DNA of 64,000 bases. Origin: Anaerolineae bacterium (GTDB taxonomy: Bacteria > Chloroflexota > Anaerolineae > DUEN01). Position 1 is the stretch's first letter. Every line of letters starts with the position of its first letter. The notes beneath the pieces are model-generated. The model was not told where the DNA came from and made no database searches. It saw nothing but the letters and a program-made list of their open reading frames with translations. A program made the position numbers and the translations under genes. The stretch is from contig JANXBS010000005.1 in assembly GCA_025060615.1 (NCBI GenBank), positions 124,001-188,000 of the forward strand, written 5' to 3'. Of this stretch, positions 44,440 through 53,073 are shown one piece after another.

Positions 44440-46596
44440 CTATGCTTGTAAGTCAATCAACGAATAGGCTCGGCTCGTCAAAACGCCTTGCGTGGCTGCT
44501 AAGGGCTCAGTTGGCGGCTGCCAGGCCATCCCTCGTCGAGGCAGTCGGAGCTCCTCGGCTTCATATGGATGCGAAGCCGTTCCTCCCCAGCTACCAAAAT
44601 GGCCAACTAGACTCGATCCCTCAGCCCCAGAGTGGCTAGCTATCACATCACACCGTTCAAGCTGAATGCCACGCTCTGCTAGCCCACTTCTGAGCTGATC
44701 GAGATTAGCCTGGATCAACGCCAGCGCCTCTGGAGTCTCCGCCTTCATTAGCAGAGCAATGCCGTGGACGTTGGTGCTAAGGCGGATCTCCAGGTGTCCC
44801 AAGTGGTTTGGCCGCAGTTGCATCCGCCACTCGGATTCACCGCGCCGGAGCGCCACATACACCCGATCTACCAACTCGCGGAACAAGTGCAAAACCGCCC
44901 GATCAGAGCTCACCCCCTCACCTCGATCGCCCCTCCCAGCAATCGCTAGAGAGTTGGAAGAGCCAGACAAGTCTAAAGCTACCTCGGCTGCCGGTGTCTG
45001 CTCCAACGGGCTCACACTGTCTTGAGCTGAGCGGCCCCGATTCATCCTCTGCCAAAGCTCTTCTGAGGCAATCGCCTTTAACTCGACGGTAACCGTACTA
45101 GCAGGAAGCCTCACAGAGACTGACTCTCCTAGCACCTGTTTCGCCTCAGACATCTGTTGCCTCTCTGGACCTGCCTGGCACATGGTCTGCTGATCCGTTA
45201 CGGCAGCGTTCACGCTCTGCGCCGTAGCCTGTCCGGCTGGGAAAGCCCTGCCCAGGGTTGAGGCCTCGACGGCCTCCATCGCCATTTCCCACTGCGTGGC
45301 TTTGCCACCTTGGATGGCCTGTTGGTCCAGGCTCACCACTAAAAGCTCACTTGCTGATAGCAGGGCACTTTTATCCCCGACGTGCCGGCCATCCCCTTGA
45401 CTTGGAACTCGCCTATCCTCATGTTGGTTTATCCGATAAGAGAGTCTTGCTTCGGTAGCTACGGCTTTTTGACCGCCGACTACACTGCGGATTTCTGTAT
45501 TAGATGGTCGAATGATCTCTGAAGGAGCGTTGGCTTCTGGGCTAACTCGGCCGGCCTCGGGCTGATCAGACAGATACTGATCATCCCAGGAGATCGCCGA
45601 AGCTGCTCCTTGCTGGGTCACCGGTCTGCTTTCGATTATCAACTCAAACTGTGATCGTCGGCCATCCACATCGGCCTGAAAACTACTCCTTCCCGCCGTA
45701 ATGGGTCGAGCCATAGAAGATGAGAGTTCTGGCAACACAAGCCACTTTGAAGCAGCGGGCCGTTCTATGGCCAGTCCTTCCGTTGGCAACGGTTTTGGCT
45801 CGGTTACTCCTGCTCTTGCGCCCCACTGGATCGTCCCATGAGGGCTGCTTCCCATATCGGGCTGATAGGCCGCTACAGGCAGAGGCATCCCTGATGGCGT
45901 CGTAGCGCGTGCGAGTATAGGTTCAACCCCATCTGCCATCGGCTGGGCGATCACCTCCATCACCACGTTTTGTAGCTCCAAGTCTGCCTGCACCTGTCCG
46001 ATGGCACCTTCTGACGCATCCCGTGTGGAGATCCTTAGTTCTCTAAGTCGCACAGATTGCGGCTGTATAGATGTCTGGGACGATTCAGCAACGTAAGCCA
46101 TGGCAGGCAGTTCGATGACGTCCATCGAACCGGAGGTGACCTCCAACGCTTCATTCGTGGGTGGTCGAACGGGAATCACCCACCACGACAGAGCCGGCGA
46201 GTCAGCCCAGAGTGAATCCGATGGGACAACGCTCAACAATCCTTCGTGCACTGCCTCCTGCCTATTCGCCGTCTGCGGTTCATCTGGGGGATCACCTTGA
46301 GGAGGCTCGGCCATCGCCCAGCCAACGATCTCGGGCAATGGCATCACTGGAACGTCGGCTATCTGCCTTAAATCTCTTTCTCGTTGTCGATGAGACAGGT
46401 CTACCGGTTCCAGGTCAGCTTTCGAGGTGGCCTCTACAGGGATTTGGATTGATGAGCTACTAACAGCCATCCACTGAGCCAGTAGCGTCGCCAAGAAACG
46501 GGCCTCCTCACCTGGCCGCCGGGCCATCCCACCAAGGGATGGCAAAGAGGGGAGCAGGCACGTCCCCGTCGAGATACTCGGATCCACGATTTGCAC
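44440..46596 (-). CDS. fliK: Flagellar hook-length control protein FliK
   Basis: The 718-residue protein is long, mostly low in conserved structure, and has a C-terminal Flg_hook domain (about 590-655; MQLRPNHLGHLEIRLSTNVHGIALLMKAETPEALALIQANLDQLRSGLAERGI). FliK measures the hook and triggers FlhB to switch export. The start is GTG 46596 after AAAGGGGGTGA. The middle is a long spacer, as expected of the ruler part. The length is above the usual 400-600. Confidence 0.85.
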   Translation of the reverse strand: MQIVDPSISTGTCLLPSLPSLGGMARRPGEEARFLATLLAQWMAVSSSSIQIPVEATSKADLEPVDLSHRQRERDLRQIADVPVMPLPEIVGWAMAEPPQGDPPDEPQTANRQEAVHEGLLSVVPSDSLWADSPALSWWVIPVRPPTNEALEVTSGSMDVIELPAMAYVAESSQTSIQPQSVRLRELRISTRDASEGAIGQVQADLELQNVVMEVIAQPMADGVEPILARATTPSGMPLPVAAYQPDMGSSPHGTIQWGARAGVTEPKPLPTEGLAIERPAASKWLVLPELSSSMARPITAGRSSFQADVDGRRSQFELIIESRPVTQQGAASAISWDDQYLSDQPEAGRVSPEANAPSEIIRPSNTEIRSVVGGQKAVATEARLSYRINQHEDRRVPSQGDGRHVGDKSALLSASELLVVSLDQQAIQGGKATQWEMAMEAVEASTLGRAFPAGQATAQSVNAAVTDQQTMCQAGPERQQMSEAKQVLGESVSVRLPASTVTVELKAIASEELWQRMNRGRSAQDSVSPLEQTPAAEVALDLSGSSNSLAIAGRGDRGEGVSSDRAVLHLFRELVDRVYVALRRGESEWRMQLRPNHLGHLEIRLSTNVHGIALLMKAETPEALALIQANLDQLRSGLAERGIQLERCDVIASHSGAEGSSLVGHFGSWGGTASHPYEAEELRLPRRGMAWQPPTEPLAATQGVLTSRAYSLIDLQA

Positions 46597-46667
46597 GCTC
46601 TCACCCCCTTTCTTCAGGCTTGTTCAAGGCCATTCGCGCCTGCCAGGGCAGCCCCTTCCAGCTCCTT

Positions 46668-48479
46668 TTACCCATTGGATGGGCAACTGCTGGTTGGCAG
46701 ATCAGCTATCGGCAAAATGGGACGGCCGTCCACACTGTGCACCCAAACGGTCGAGCTAGTCTCTATGCCGTCAACACTTAGCCAGAAGTACATCCGATTA
46801 TCTGGATTACGAGCCGCGCGCACGTCCAAATTGTTGAAATCCCAGACTATATAGCGGATGCCGTTCTGAACCACCTCTCGCGGCAAGCCAGGGATGCCTC
46901 GACCGCCAGTTCCATCCGTGGCGTCATTGATCGCCCAGTGCAGTCGCACGATTGGCCTGAAACCGGCCGCTGGAAAAGCTTGGCGAGTTCCTGCCGCAAA
47001 CAGGATCGCTGTCAGGTTGGCACGTTCCGCTTCTTGTGCAGGTACGCCCCCGTGCGGCCAGAGGATACTAATCCAAGCGTCTACGCGCGAGGGTACCTCC
47101 TGTACCAGGCCGACCGGCATCGGCTCAACTACGTTCAGCGTCCGCACATCCCGGCCAAGGGACACCACATTGTGAGCGGTTGTCATACCATCTACTGTGG
47201 CGAAGAAATGCATCGGCTCACCCATCTGTCCCAGAATGGAGACGTCCACCCCAGTGAAGTCCCAAACAGGGAAGCGCAGCCCCCTCTCCTCGACCATTCG
47301 CTTCTTGCCAACTGTCAACATGCGCGCCGGCGTGTTTCCTCCCGCTCCCCAGAGGCGGACCGTTGGCTCCCACTCACAGGGGGGCGGCGTCAACGCAGCA
47401 TCGCTGAACAGGTACACTGTAGCGCTGACCTGTTGTGGTCCAGATGGCCATAATGCCTCGATCTTCGCTTGCACTATTGGCGAGGGCAAAGCAGTTGCCA
47501 TAGTAGCTGAGACCGGCGCGGAGGTCGATGTCAGGGCTGGAGGCTCCGAAGAGATAGTCTCAGCTGACGGCTTCGGCGAGGTGGACGAGGGCGTCGGATC
47601 AGAGGTGACGATCGTTTCCTCAGGCACGGACGGAGAAAACGAAGAGGAGGTCGGCATAGGCGTTGCAGCTGAGATCGGCGTTGGCGCTATCACTGAAGCA
47701 AGCGAGGATTTAGGCACCGGCGTCTCTTCGTTGTAGGGCGTCGCCCCGAGGCGTCTTCTGCCGTAGATGAACCTCAAAGAGAGGACATCCTCTTGGGCGA
47801 CCCTCACGGACAAGCTACCGGCCGCATGTGATGGCTTCGGCCATTGGTAGTGCACGGCCAGCCGCGGGCGCTGTGCTACGCTTCGCCACTCCGAACTAGC
47901 CAGATAATACTCTACATCCTCGCCCTCGGCCGTCATCAGCAGGATCATCTCACTAAAGGCAGCCCGCAATTGCTCACGCACAGCATCAGTCACATTCCAG
48001 CGATACCAGCACCCCACTTTGTTCAAGGCCTGTCGGCTGAGCATCCCACTGCGATTCCTTATCTCAAAAGCGTCTAAGCTCTTGCCAGGCTGTCCAACCA
48101 AGGCCATGAGCCAGGCAGCCTCTTCGTCCCATGGCCGCGTGAGCAGAGACACGGCCACGTCTAACGGGGCCGGGGCGCTACGACCTTCCACCCACAACTC
48201 TAAGCTGGCGTTCAAAACTTCCGCCCCCTTTGGCAACCGACTCAGATCGAAACGAAGGAGTACTGCCGCCCCTGTGGCAATGGAAAGCACCGGCTCGGCA
48301 TCATACACTCGGCTCGGATTACGGGCAGTTACATACGTATCGTTTACTGCTTGCTCCATAGGAGGCGCTGCTTGGATGACCAATGTGGAGCTCATCGTTT
48401 CCTGAGCTAGGGCACCGGCCGACCATCCGAGAAACCACAGGAAGGCGAGGAAAGGCCATAGGTATATTTGACCGCTCAC
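46668..48479 (-). CDS. Secreted DNRLRE-like protein with tandem beta domains, coupled to flgB
   Basis: This 603-residue protein has a signal peptide (cleavage near ALA-Q, residue 25) and a DNRLRE-type beta domain (about 40-215; VLLRFDLSRLPKGAEV, W...WNVTDAV). A Ser/Thr/Pro-rich linker (about 250-335) leads to two copies of a beta domain (about 336-450 and 460-590), each with LWP, an I/V-V-R-L line and VWDF-NxLDV or similar. The start codon GTG 48479 overlaps the flgB stop (GTGA), so translation is coupled to flgB. No enzyme motif is seen; binding or adhesion is likely, but not shown. Confidence 0.7.
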   Translation of the reverse strand: MSGQIYLWPFLAFLWFLGWSAGALAQETMSSTLVIQAAPPMEQAVNDTYVTARNPSRVYDAEPVLSIATGAAVLLRFDLSRLPKGAEVLNASLELWVEGRSAPAPLDVAVSLLTRPWDEEAAWLMALVGQPGKSLDAFEIRNRSGMLSRQALNKVGCWYRWNVTDAVREQLRAAFSEMILLMTAEGEDVEYYLASSEWRSVAQRPRLAVHYQWPKPSHAAGSLSVRVAQEDVLSLRFIYGRRRLGATPYNEETPVPKSSLASVIAPTPISAATPMPTSSSFSPSVPEETIVTSDPTPSSTSPKPSAETISSEPPALTSTSAPVSATMATALPSPIVQAKIEALWPSGPQQVSATVYLFSDAALTPPPCEWEPTVRLWGAGGNTPARMLTVGKKRMVEERGLRFPVWDFTGVDVSILGQMGEPMHFFATVDGMTTAHNVVSLGRDVRTLNVVEPMPVGLVQEVPSRVDAWISILWPHGGVPAQEAERANLTAILFAAGTRQAFPAAGFRPIVRLHWAINDATDGTGGRGIPGLPREVVQNGIRYIVWDFNNLDVRAARNPDNRMYFWLSVDGIETSSTVWVHSVDGRPILPIADLPTSSCPSNG

Positions 48480-48898
48480 TTTCGTCCTTCCGTAACGATG
48501 GCCCTCAACAGAGCCAGCTTGCGAGCCAGAATCTGCGTAGAAGCCTGGTAGAGTAAGCTCGTCTCTGTGAGAGAGGCCATCTCTTTCTCCAGGTCTACGT
48601 TGTTGCCGTCGGCGCGCAAAGTCGTGTTCATGCGTGTTCGTACTATTGGCTGGACTTCTAGCGCCGAGGAAGAGTCGACCCGGAAGTGCGCCGGATGGGT
48701 GACTCGGAGCGGCTCGACCTGCCCGCGCTCAGCCTCGAGCGCCCGTTTCAGCTCGGCCTCGAACAGGACCTCAGAAGCCTTAAAACCAGGAGTGTTCAGG
48801 TTGGCCAAGTTGTTGCTCGTCACCTGCTGGCGCAGCGAAAGGGCTGTCAAAGCCCGCTGTAACACTGCTGTGGTTATGTCATCGAAGAACACCCTCAT
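48476..48898 (-). CDS. flgB: Flagellar proximal-rod protein FlgB
   Basis: The 140-residue protein has the FlgB pattern: FDDITTAVLQRALTALSLRQQVTSNNLANLNTPGFKASEVLFEAEL, then the C-terminal NNVDLEKEMASLTETSLLYQAS. ATG 48898 follows GGGAGGGTTAGGC. In most bacteria flgB directly precedes flgC; here it lies 6 kb away, after a lytic transglycosylase gene, with a 2-nt gap. Confidence 0.93.
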   Translation of the reverse strand: MRVFFDDITTAVLQRALTALSLRQQVTSNNLANLNTPGFKASEVLFEAELKRALEAERGQVEPLRVTHPAHFRVDSSSALEVQPIVRTRMNTTLRADGNNVDLEKEMASLTETSLLYQASTQILARKLALLRAIVTEGRK

Positions 48899-48900
48899 GC

Positions 48901-49431
48901 CTAACCCTCCCACTCGCTCCTATGGACAAGCTGTAGCACACGCCGCACGTAAGCCTGCGTCTCCGCATACGGCGGAATGCCGCCGTAGCGATCCACCGCG
49001 CCTGGACCGGCGTTATAGGCCGCCAACGCTAACGATAGCTGGCCGTAGCGATCTAACATACGGCGCAGATAGGCCGTTCCCCCTTCAATGTTCTGAGCCG
49101 GGTCGAAGCTATCTCTCACGCCCAGCGCTGCAGCGGTAGTGTCCATCAACTGCATTAGCCCCTTCGCACCAGCCGCCGACACCGCCATTGGGTCGAAGTT
49201 CGACTCGACCCGGATCACGGCCTTGATCAGGTCCGCAGGCAGATCGTACTGCCGGGCAGCCTTCTCGATCAGGGCATCAAAGCGGGTGGGATCGCTAGCC
49301 GTGAGGGGGTGAAACCTCCCGACCTTTGCACCGCGATCCCGCTCTGCCAGACGCTCAACGATCTGGCGTAAGAGGGCAACTTGCAGGTTAGCGATGATGC
49401 AACCAACCTGATCTACAATCCCGCCCATCAC
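48901..49431 (-). CDS. Flagellar-locus lytic transglycosylase (SLT domain)
   Basis: The 176-residue protein has a lysozyme-like SLT domain (about 45-165) with catalytic Glu76 ([11 protein letters not shown]), then [13 protein letters not shown] and [12 protein letters not shown]. It should cut peptidoglycan so the rod can pass the wall. No Sec signal is seen, which suggests export by the flagellar apparatus or cytoplasmic retention. The start overlaps the fliJ stop by 4 nt. It may replace the muramidase half of FlgJ. Confidence 0.88.
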   Translation of the reverse strand: MMGGIVDQVGCIIANLQVALLRQIVERLAERDRGAKVGRFHPLTASDPTRFDALIEKAARQYDLPADLIKAVIRVESNFDPMAVSAAGAKGLMQLMDTTAAALGVRDSFDPAQNIEGGTAYLRRMLDRYGQLSLALAAYNAGPGAVDRYGGIPPYAETQAYVRRVLQLVHRSEWEG

Positions 49432-49880
49432 ATCACCTTCCGTCGAGGATAGCGGATTGTGTTGAGATCATCTATCAAGACCTGTTCTGCCCGCGCTTCC
49501 TCTTGTGCCCAAAGCTGCTGCAAGCGTTCCTTCAGGCGCTCGATTTTCTTCTTTTCCTTCAGCGCCTCGTTCAGGGCTGTCCTACAGGCTTGAATCTGCT
49601 GAGTCAGCTCTTGTACGATCAACATCTGCCGAGTCAGCTCAGCTTCTAGCTGCGTTAGGTAAGATTCGGCCGCCAGCAAGCCGGCCTGGTCCAGCCGCTG
49701 AGCTGCCTTCAACGCGCGCACGCTTGCGAGCGTATGTGCCCACTCGCCTTGAAGCGCCTGTAAGACCTCCTCTGCATGGCGCTGGTGCCTAAGGGCTGTC
49801 GCCAGCTCTGTCTCGCGAAGCTCAACCAGCGACTTCCGATAAGAGAGGACCGTTTCCAGATGAAAAGGCTTTTTGCCCAT
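49428..49880 (-). CDS. fliJ: Flagellar export chaperone/stalk protein FliJ
   Basis: The 150-residue protein is one long coiled coil (about 10-135), starting with [22 protein letters not shown], as in FliJ. FliJ forms the central stalk in the FliI hexamer. It lies right after fliI, its usual place, and overlaps the transglycosylase gene. Confidence 0.88.
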   Translation of the reverse strand: MGKKPFHLETVLSYRKSLVELRETELATALRHQRHAEEVLQALQGEWAHTLASVRALKAAQRLDQAGLLAAESYLTQLEAELTRQMLIVQELTQQIQACRTALNEALKEKKKIERLKERLQQLWAQEEARAEQVLIDDLNTIRYPRRKVM

Positions 49881-49882
49881 CG

Positions 49883-51241
49883 TTACGCTGCCTTACCTCG
49901 TCCCCGAGACTGGGGCATGGGTTCCGGAGGGAACATGTTGATGAGCCAAGCGATAGATTCCTCTAGCGCCGTGACCTCGTTCTCCCCCTGCCGAAGAAAG
50001 GCCTGAATTTTAGGAAGCATCGCTAGGGCGTAATCAATCTGTGGGTTACTGCCGGCTACGTAAGCTCCGATGTTGACTAGATCGCGTGCCCGCTCATAAG
50101 TAGCCAGCGCCTCTCGCAGGCGGGCGGCTGCCTGTTGATGCTCCGGACTGGTGATGCTGGGCATCAGCCGGCTCACGCTATGCAGGATGTCAATGGCTGG
50201 ATAGTGGTTCTCCGCCGCCAATGATCGGCTTAGCACGATATGGCCGTCCAGAATGCTACGCACGGTGTCTGCAATGGGCTCGTTCATGTCGTCAGACTCC
50301 ACCAGAACTGTGTAAAAACTGGTGATCGTCCCCATCTCTCCAGCGCCGGTTCGCTCCATTAACTTGGGCAACAGCGCGAAGACAGAAGGCGGGTAAGCCT
50401 TCATCGCCGGCGGCTCTCCGATGGCCAGTCCCACCTCCCGCTGGGCCATCGCAAAGCGCGTCACCGAGTCCATCAGGAATGTCACATCCATCCCCTGATC
50501 CCGAAAATACTCAGCGATGGCTGTCGCTGTCCAGGCCCCCTTGATGCGGATCAATGGAGGATGATCGGACGTGGAGACGACGACGACGGAGCGCGCTAGC
50601 CCCTCTGGCCCCAAATTCGTCTCGATGAACTCTCGCACCTCACGCCCGCGCTCGCCGATAAGGGCGATCACGTTGACATCAGAGCTGGCATGACGGGCGA
50701 TCATGCCCAGCAAAGTGCTCTTACCCACGCCGCTGCCGGCGAAAATCCCCACTCGTTGTCCCTTCCCGCAAGTCAGCAGGCCGTCAATAGCGCGAATTCC
50801 CGTCGCCAAAGGCTGAGAGATGGGGCGACGCCGAAGCGGATGCGGTGTGGCAGCAGACAGTGGTGAGCGACGTTCACCCACCAACGGCCCCTTGCCGTCT
50901 AATGGCCGTCCCAGGCCGTCCAATACACGGCCCAAAACCTGTGGGCCAATAGACACCGCAAAGGACGCGCCACTGGCGATGACTGGGCTGCCAGGCTGGA
51001 TGCCTTCCATCTCGCCCAAAGGCATTAACAACGTGCGATCTGATTTGAATCCCACCACCTCGGCAGCGATCGGCTCATCCCGGGCAGCCGAATGGACGTA
51101 GCACAGTTCACCGATCTGGGAGTTCAACCCCTCCGCCTCGATGGTGAGCCCAATCACCTGGACCACCCGTCCCTGACAGCGCAGCAGGGTCAGGCCTGAC
51201 AGCACATCATGGTACTTGCGCAGGTCTATCATCAAACTCAT
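49883..51241 (-). CDS. fliI: Flagellar export ATPase FliI
   Basis: The 452-residue protein is an F1-beta-like ATPase with Walker A GSGVGKST (169-176), VTFLMDSVTRFAMAQREVGLAIGEPPAMKAYPPSVF and the C-terminal Arg finger region. It powers protein unfolding at the export gate. ATG 51241 is chosen by family length; the frame is open to 51325. It overlaps fliH by 35 nt. Confidence 0.94.
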   Translation of the reverse strand: MSLMIDLRKYHDVLSGLTLLRCQGRVVQVIGLTIEAEGLNSQIGELCYVHSAARDEPIAAEVVGFKSDRTLLMPLGEMEGIQPGSPVIASGASFAVSIGPQVLGRVLDGLGRPLDGKGPLVGERRSPLSAATPHPLRRRPISQPLATGIRAIDGLLTCGKGQRVGIFAGSGVGKSTLLGMIARHASSDVNVIALIGERGREVREFIETNLGPEGLARSVVVVSTSDHPPLIRIKGAWTATAIAEYFRDQGMDVTFLMDSVTRFAMAQREVGLAIGEPPAMKAYPPSVFALLPKLMERTGAGEMGTITSFYTVLVESDDMNEPIADTVRSILDGHIVLSRSLAAENHYPAIDILHSVSRLMPSITSPEHQQAAARLREALATYERARDLVNIGAYVAGSNPQIDYALAMLPKIQAFLRQGENEVTALEESIAWLINMFPPEPMPQSRGRGKAA

Positions 51242-52037
51242 CGAGCAACCCTTGTATCGAAGGAACTTCCCGGTCACCCAGCAGTGCTTTTTGAACGAGG
51301 TCCAACTGTGTCTCAAGGCGGGCATCCACGGTGGCTGCCCCGCTCTCCAAGATGCACCCGCCGGGGGCTATGCGCTCATCTGGCACTAACTCCCACTCCA
51401 CGCCGCCTGGGTCATCTTGCGCCTTCCACCGCTCAGACAGACGTTGGGCGTCCCGAGGGCTCAAGCGGATCCGGTAAGGTCCGCGCTGGCCAAGCTGACG
51501 CACTGCCCGCTGCACCATATGGATGATCACCTGCTCATTATGAGCGGCCTCTTCACCGATGACCTTTCGAGCGATGGCCAGGGCCAGCGCTACGACCTCA
51601 CCTTCCAGGCTTTCCAACATCTGCCGGCGAGCTTGAGCTAGTGCCTGCGCAATGGATCGGACATGTGCCACTTCCTGGTCCAAGGCATGGCGAGCGAGCT
51701 CTAGCCCTTGGTCGTACCCCCTGCGATAGCCAGCCTCATATCCCTCGGCTTCGGCCTGCTTAGCCAGGGCTTCAGCACGCTGATGGGCTTGCCGCAGTAC
51801 CTGGTCTACCTCGGCTAACCGGGCTACCCACTCATCGGCCAACTGCTGGTCACCCGTCCGCAGCTCTTGCTCTGCCTGTCCCTCTGTCCCATCCGCCGGC
51901 GTCAGCCGCACTTCCGTTTCCATCTCCGGGAAGAAGGGGCGGAATGGTGGAGGCTTACCTACTTCATCCGTATCACTTGGGAGCAACAGCGACACGAACA
52001 GAGGCGGATCGGCTGTCCTTCGGCGAGCGCTAGACAA
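51207..52037 (-). CDS. fliH: Flagellar export stator protein FliH
   Basis: The 276-residue protein has a helical Glu/Gln/Ala-rich middle (about 65-155, AKQAEAEGYEAGYRRGYDQGLELAR) and the V-ATPase E-like C-terminal domain (about 155-270; LALAIARKVIGEEA, GRVEWE-like PGGVEWELVPDERIAPGGCILESGAATVDARLETQLD). FliH regulates FliI. The TTG start at 52037 follows AGGAGG and overlaps the fliG stop, a better match than the open frame start at 52070. Confidence 0.88.
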   Translation of the reverse strand: MSSARRRTADPPLFVSLLLPSDTDEVGKPPPFRPFFPEMETEVRLTPADGTEGQAEQELRTGDQQLADEWVARLAEVDQVLRQAHQRAEALAKQAEAEGYEAGYRRGYDQGLELARHALDQEVAHVRSIAQALAQARRQMLESLEGEVVALALAIARKVIGEEAAHNEQVIIHMVQRAVRQLGQRGPYRIRLSPRDAQRLSERWKAQDDPGGVEWELVPDERIAPGGCILESGAATVDARLETQLDLVQKALLGDREVPSIQGLLDEFDDRPAQVP

Positions 52038-53073
52038 GGATATCCTCCTGGCCACCACGGGCCACCACAATTTCCTCGGCTTCCTCCAACCGTCTTACCA
52101 CACTGACGATCCGCTGCTGAGCTTCTTCCACGTTGCGCAAACGTACAGGCCCCATGACGGCCAAGTCCTCCATGAGAAGTTGGGCAGCACGCTTGGAGAG
52201 GTTGCGGAAAATGAGTTGTCGAATCTCATCGCTGGCCCCGCGCAGCGCCATCAACAGGTCTTTCTGGTTCACCTCTTGTAGTACCCGCTGCACCGAGCGA
52301 TCGTCCAGTAGGCGGAGATCCTCGAAGACGAATAACTTAGCTTGGATTTGCTCGTGCAGTTGAGGATCTGACTTAGCCAGCGATTCCATGATTTGCTTCT
52401 CCGTGCTGCGATCTACCTGATTCAACACCTTGGCTAGGAACTCCAGCCCACCGGCCGTGGAGGCGCTCTCAGCGCGTAGAAGCACGGTCGCCAACTTCTT
52501 TTGCAGCCCTTGATCCACCCGCCGCAGCACCTCTGGCGATGTACGATCCATTACGGCGATTCGGATGCACACATCAGTCTGAAGAGCGGGATCCAGATTG
52601 GCCAGGATCTTGGCCGACTGCGCCGGCCGCAAGTGAGAGAGGACCAGCGCGATGGTCTGCGGGTGTTCGTCCTTCAGGAAGTTTGCGATCTGCACTGCGT
52701 CGGCATCAGATAGGAAGCTGAAAAGCCCATCGCGTCGCTCCATACGGAGGCGTTCGATGAATTCTTCGGCCTTTTGCCGGCCCATGGCGCGCTCTAGCAG
52801 CGCGCGCACATAGGTCAATCCTCCGGATTCCGGTAGCTTGGCCATCTGAGCCTGAGCAAACGCCTCCTTCAACACATGGCTTCTAGCCTCTGAGGTGATG
52901 TTCTGCGTGTTAAGAATCGCCATGGTGAGGCGTTCGACGTCGCTCTCCTGAAGCCGTTTCAGAATCGCAGCCGAGAGCTCGGTTCCCAAGCTGATCAACA
53001 GGATCGCGGCTTTGGTGAGTCCGCTCAGCCCAGAAGCGTTACGCGCTTGTGCCTCTAACCTTCCCGCAGCCAT
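52030..53073 (-). CDS. fliG: Flagellar motor switch protein FliG
   Basis: The 347-residue protein has the FliG N, M and C domains; the EHPQTIALVLSHLRPAQSA motif (about 134-152) and the C-terminal torque helix (about 285-300, DEIRQLIFRNLSKRAAQLLMEDL) are present. It binds the MS-ring through FliF and meets MotA. It overlaps fliF by 19 nt. Confidence 0.95.
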   Translation of the reverse strand: MAAGRLEAQARNASGLSGLTKAAILLISLGTELSAAILKRLQESDVERLTMAILNTQNITSEARSHVLKEAFAQAQMAKLPESGGLTYVRALLERAMGRQKAEEFIERLRMERRDGLFSFLSDADAVQIANFLKDEHPQTIALVLSHLRPAQSAKILANLDPALQTDVCIRIAVMDRTSPEVLRRVDQGLQKKLATVLLRAESASTAGGLEFLAKVLNQVDRSTEKQIMESLAKSDPQLHEQIQAKLFVFEDLRLLDDRSVQRVLQEVNQKDLLMALRGASDEIRQLIFRNLSKRAAQLLMEDLAVMGPVRLRNVEEAQQRIVSVVRRLEEAEEIVVARGGQEDILV

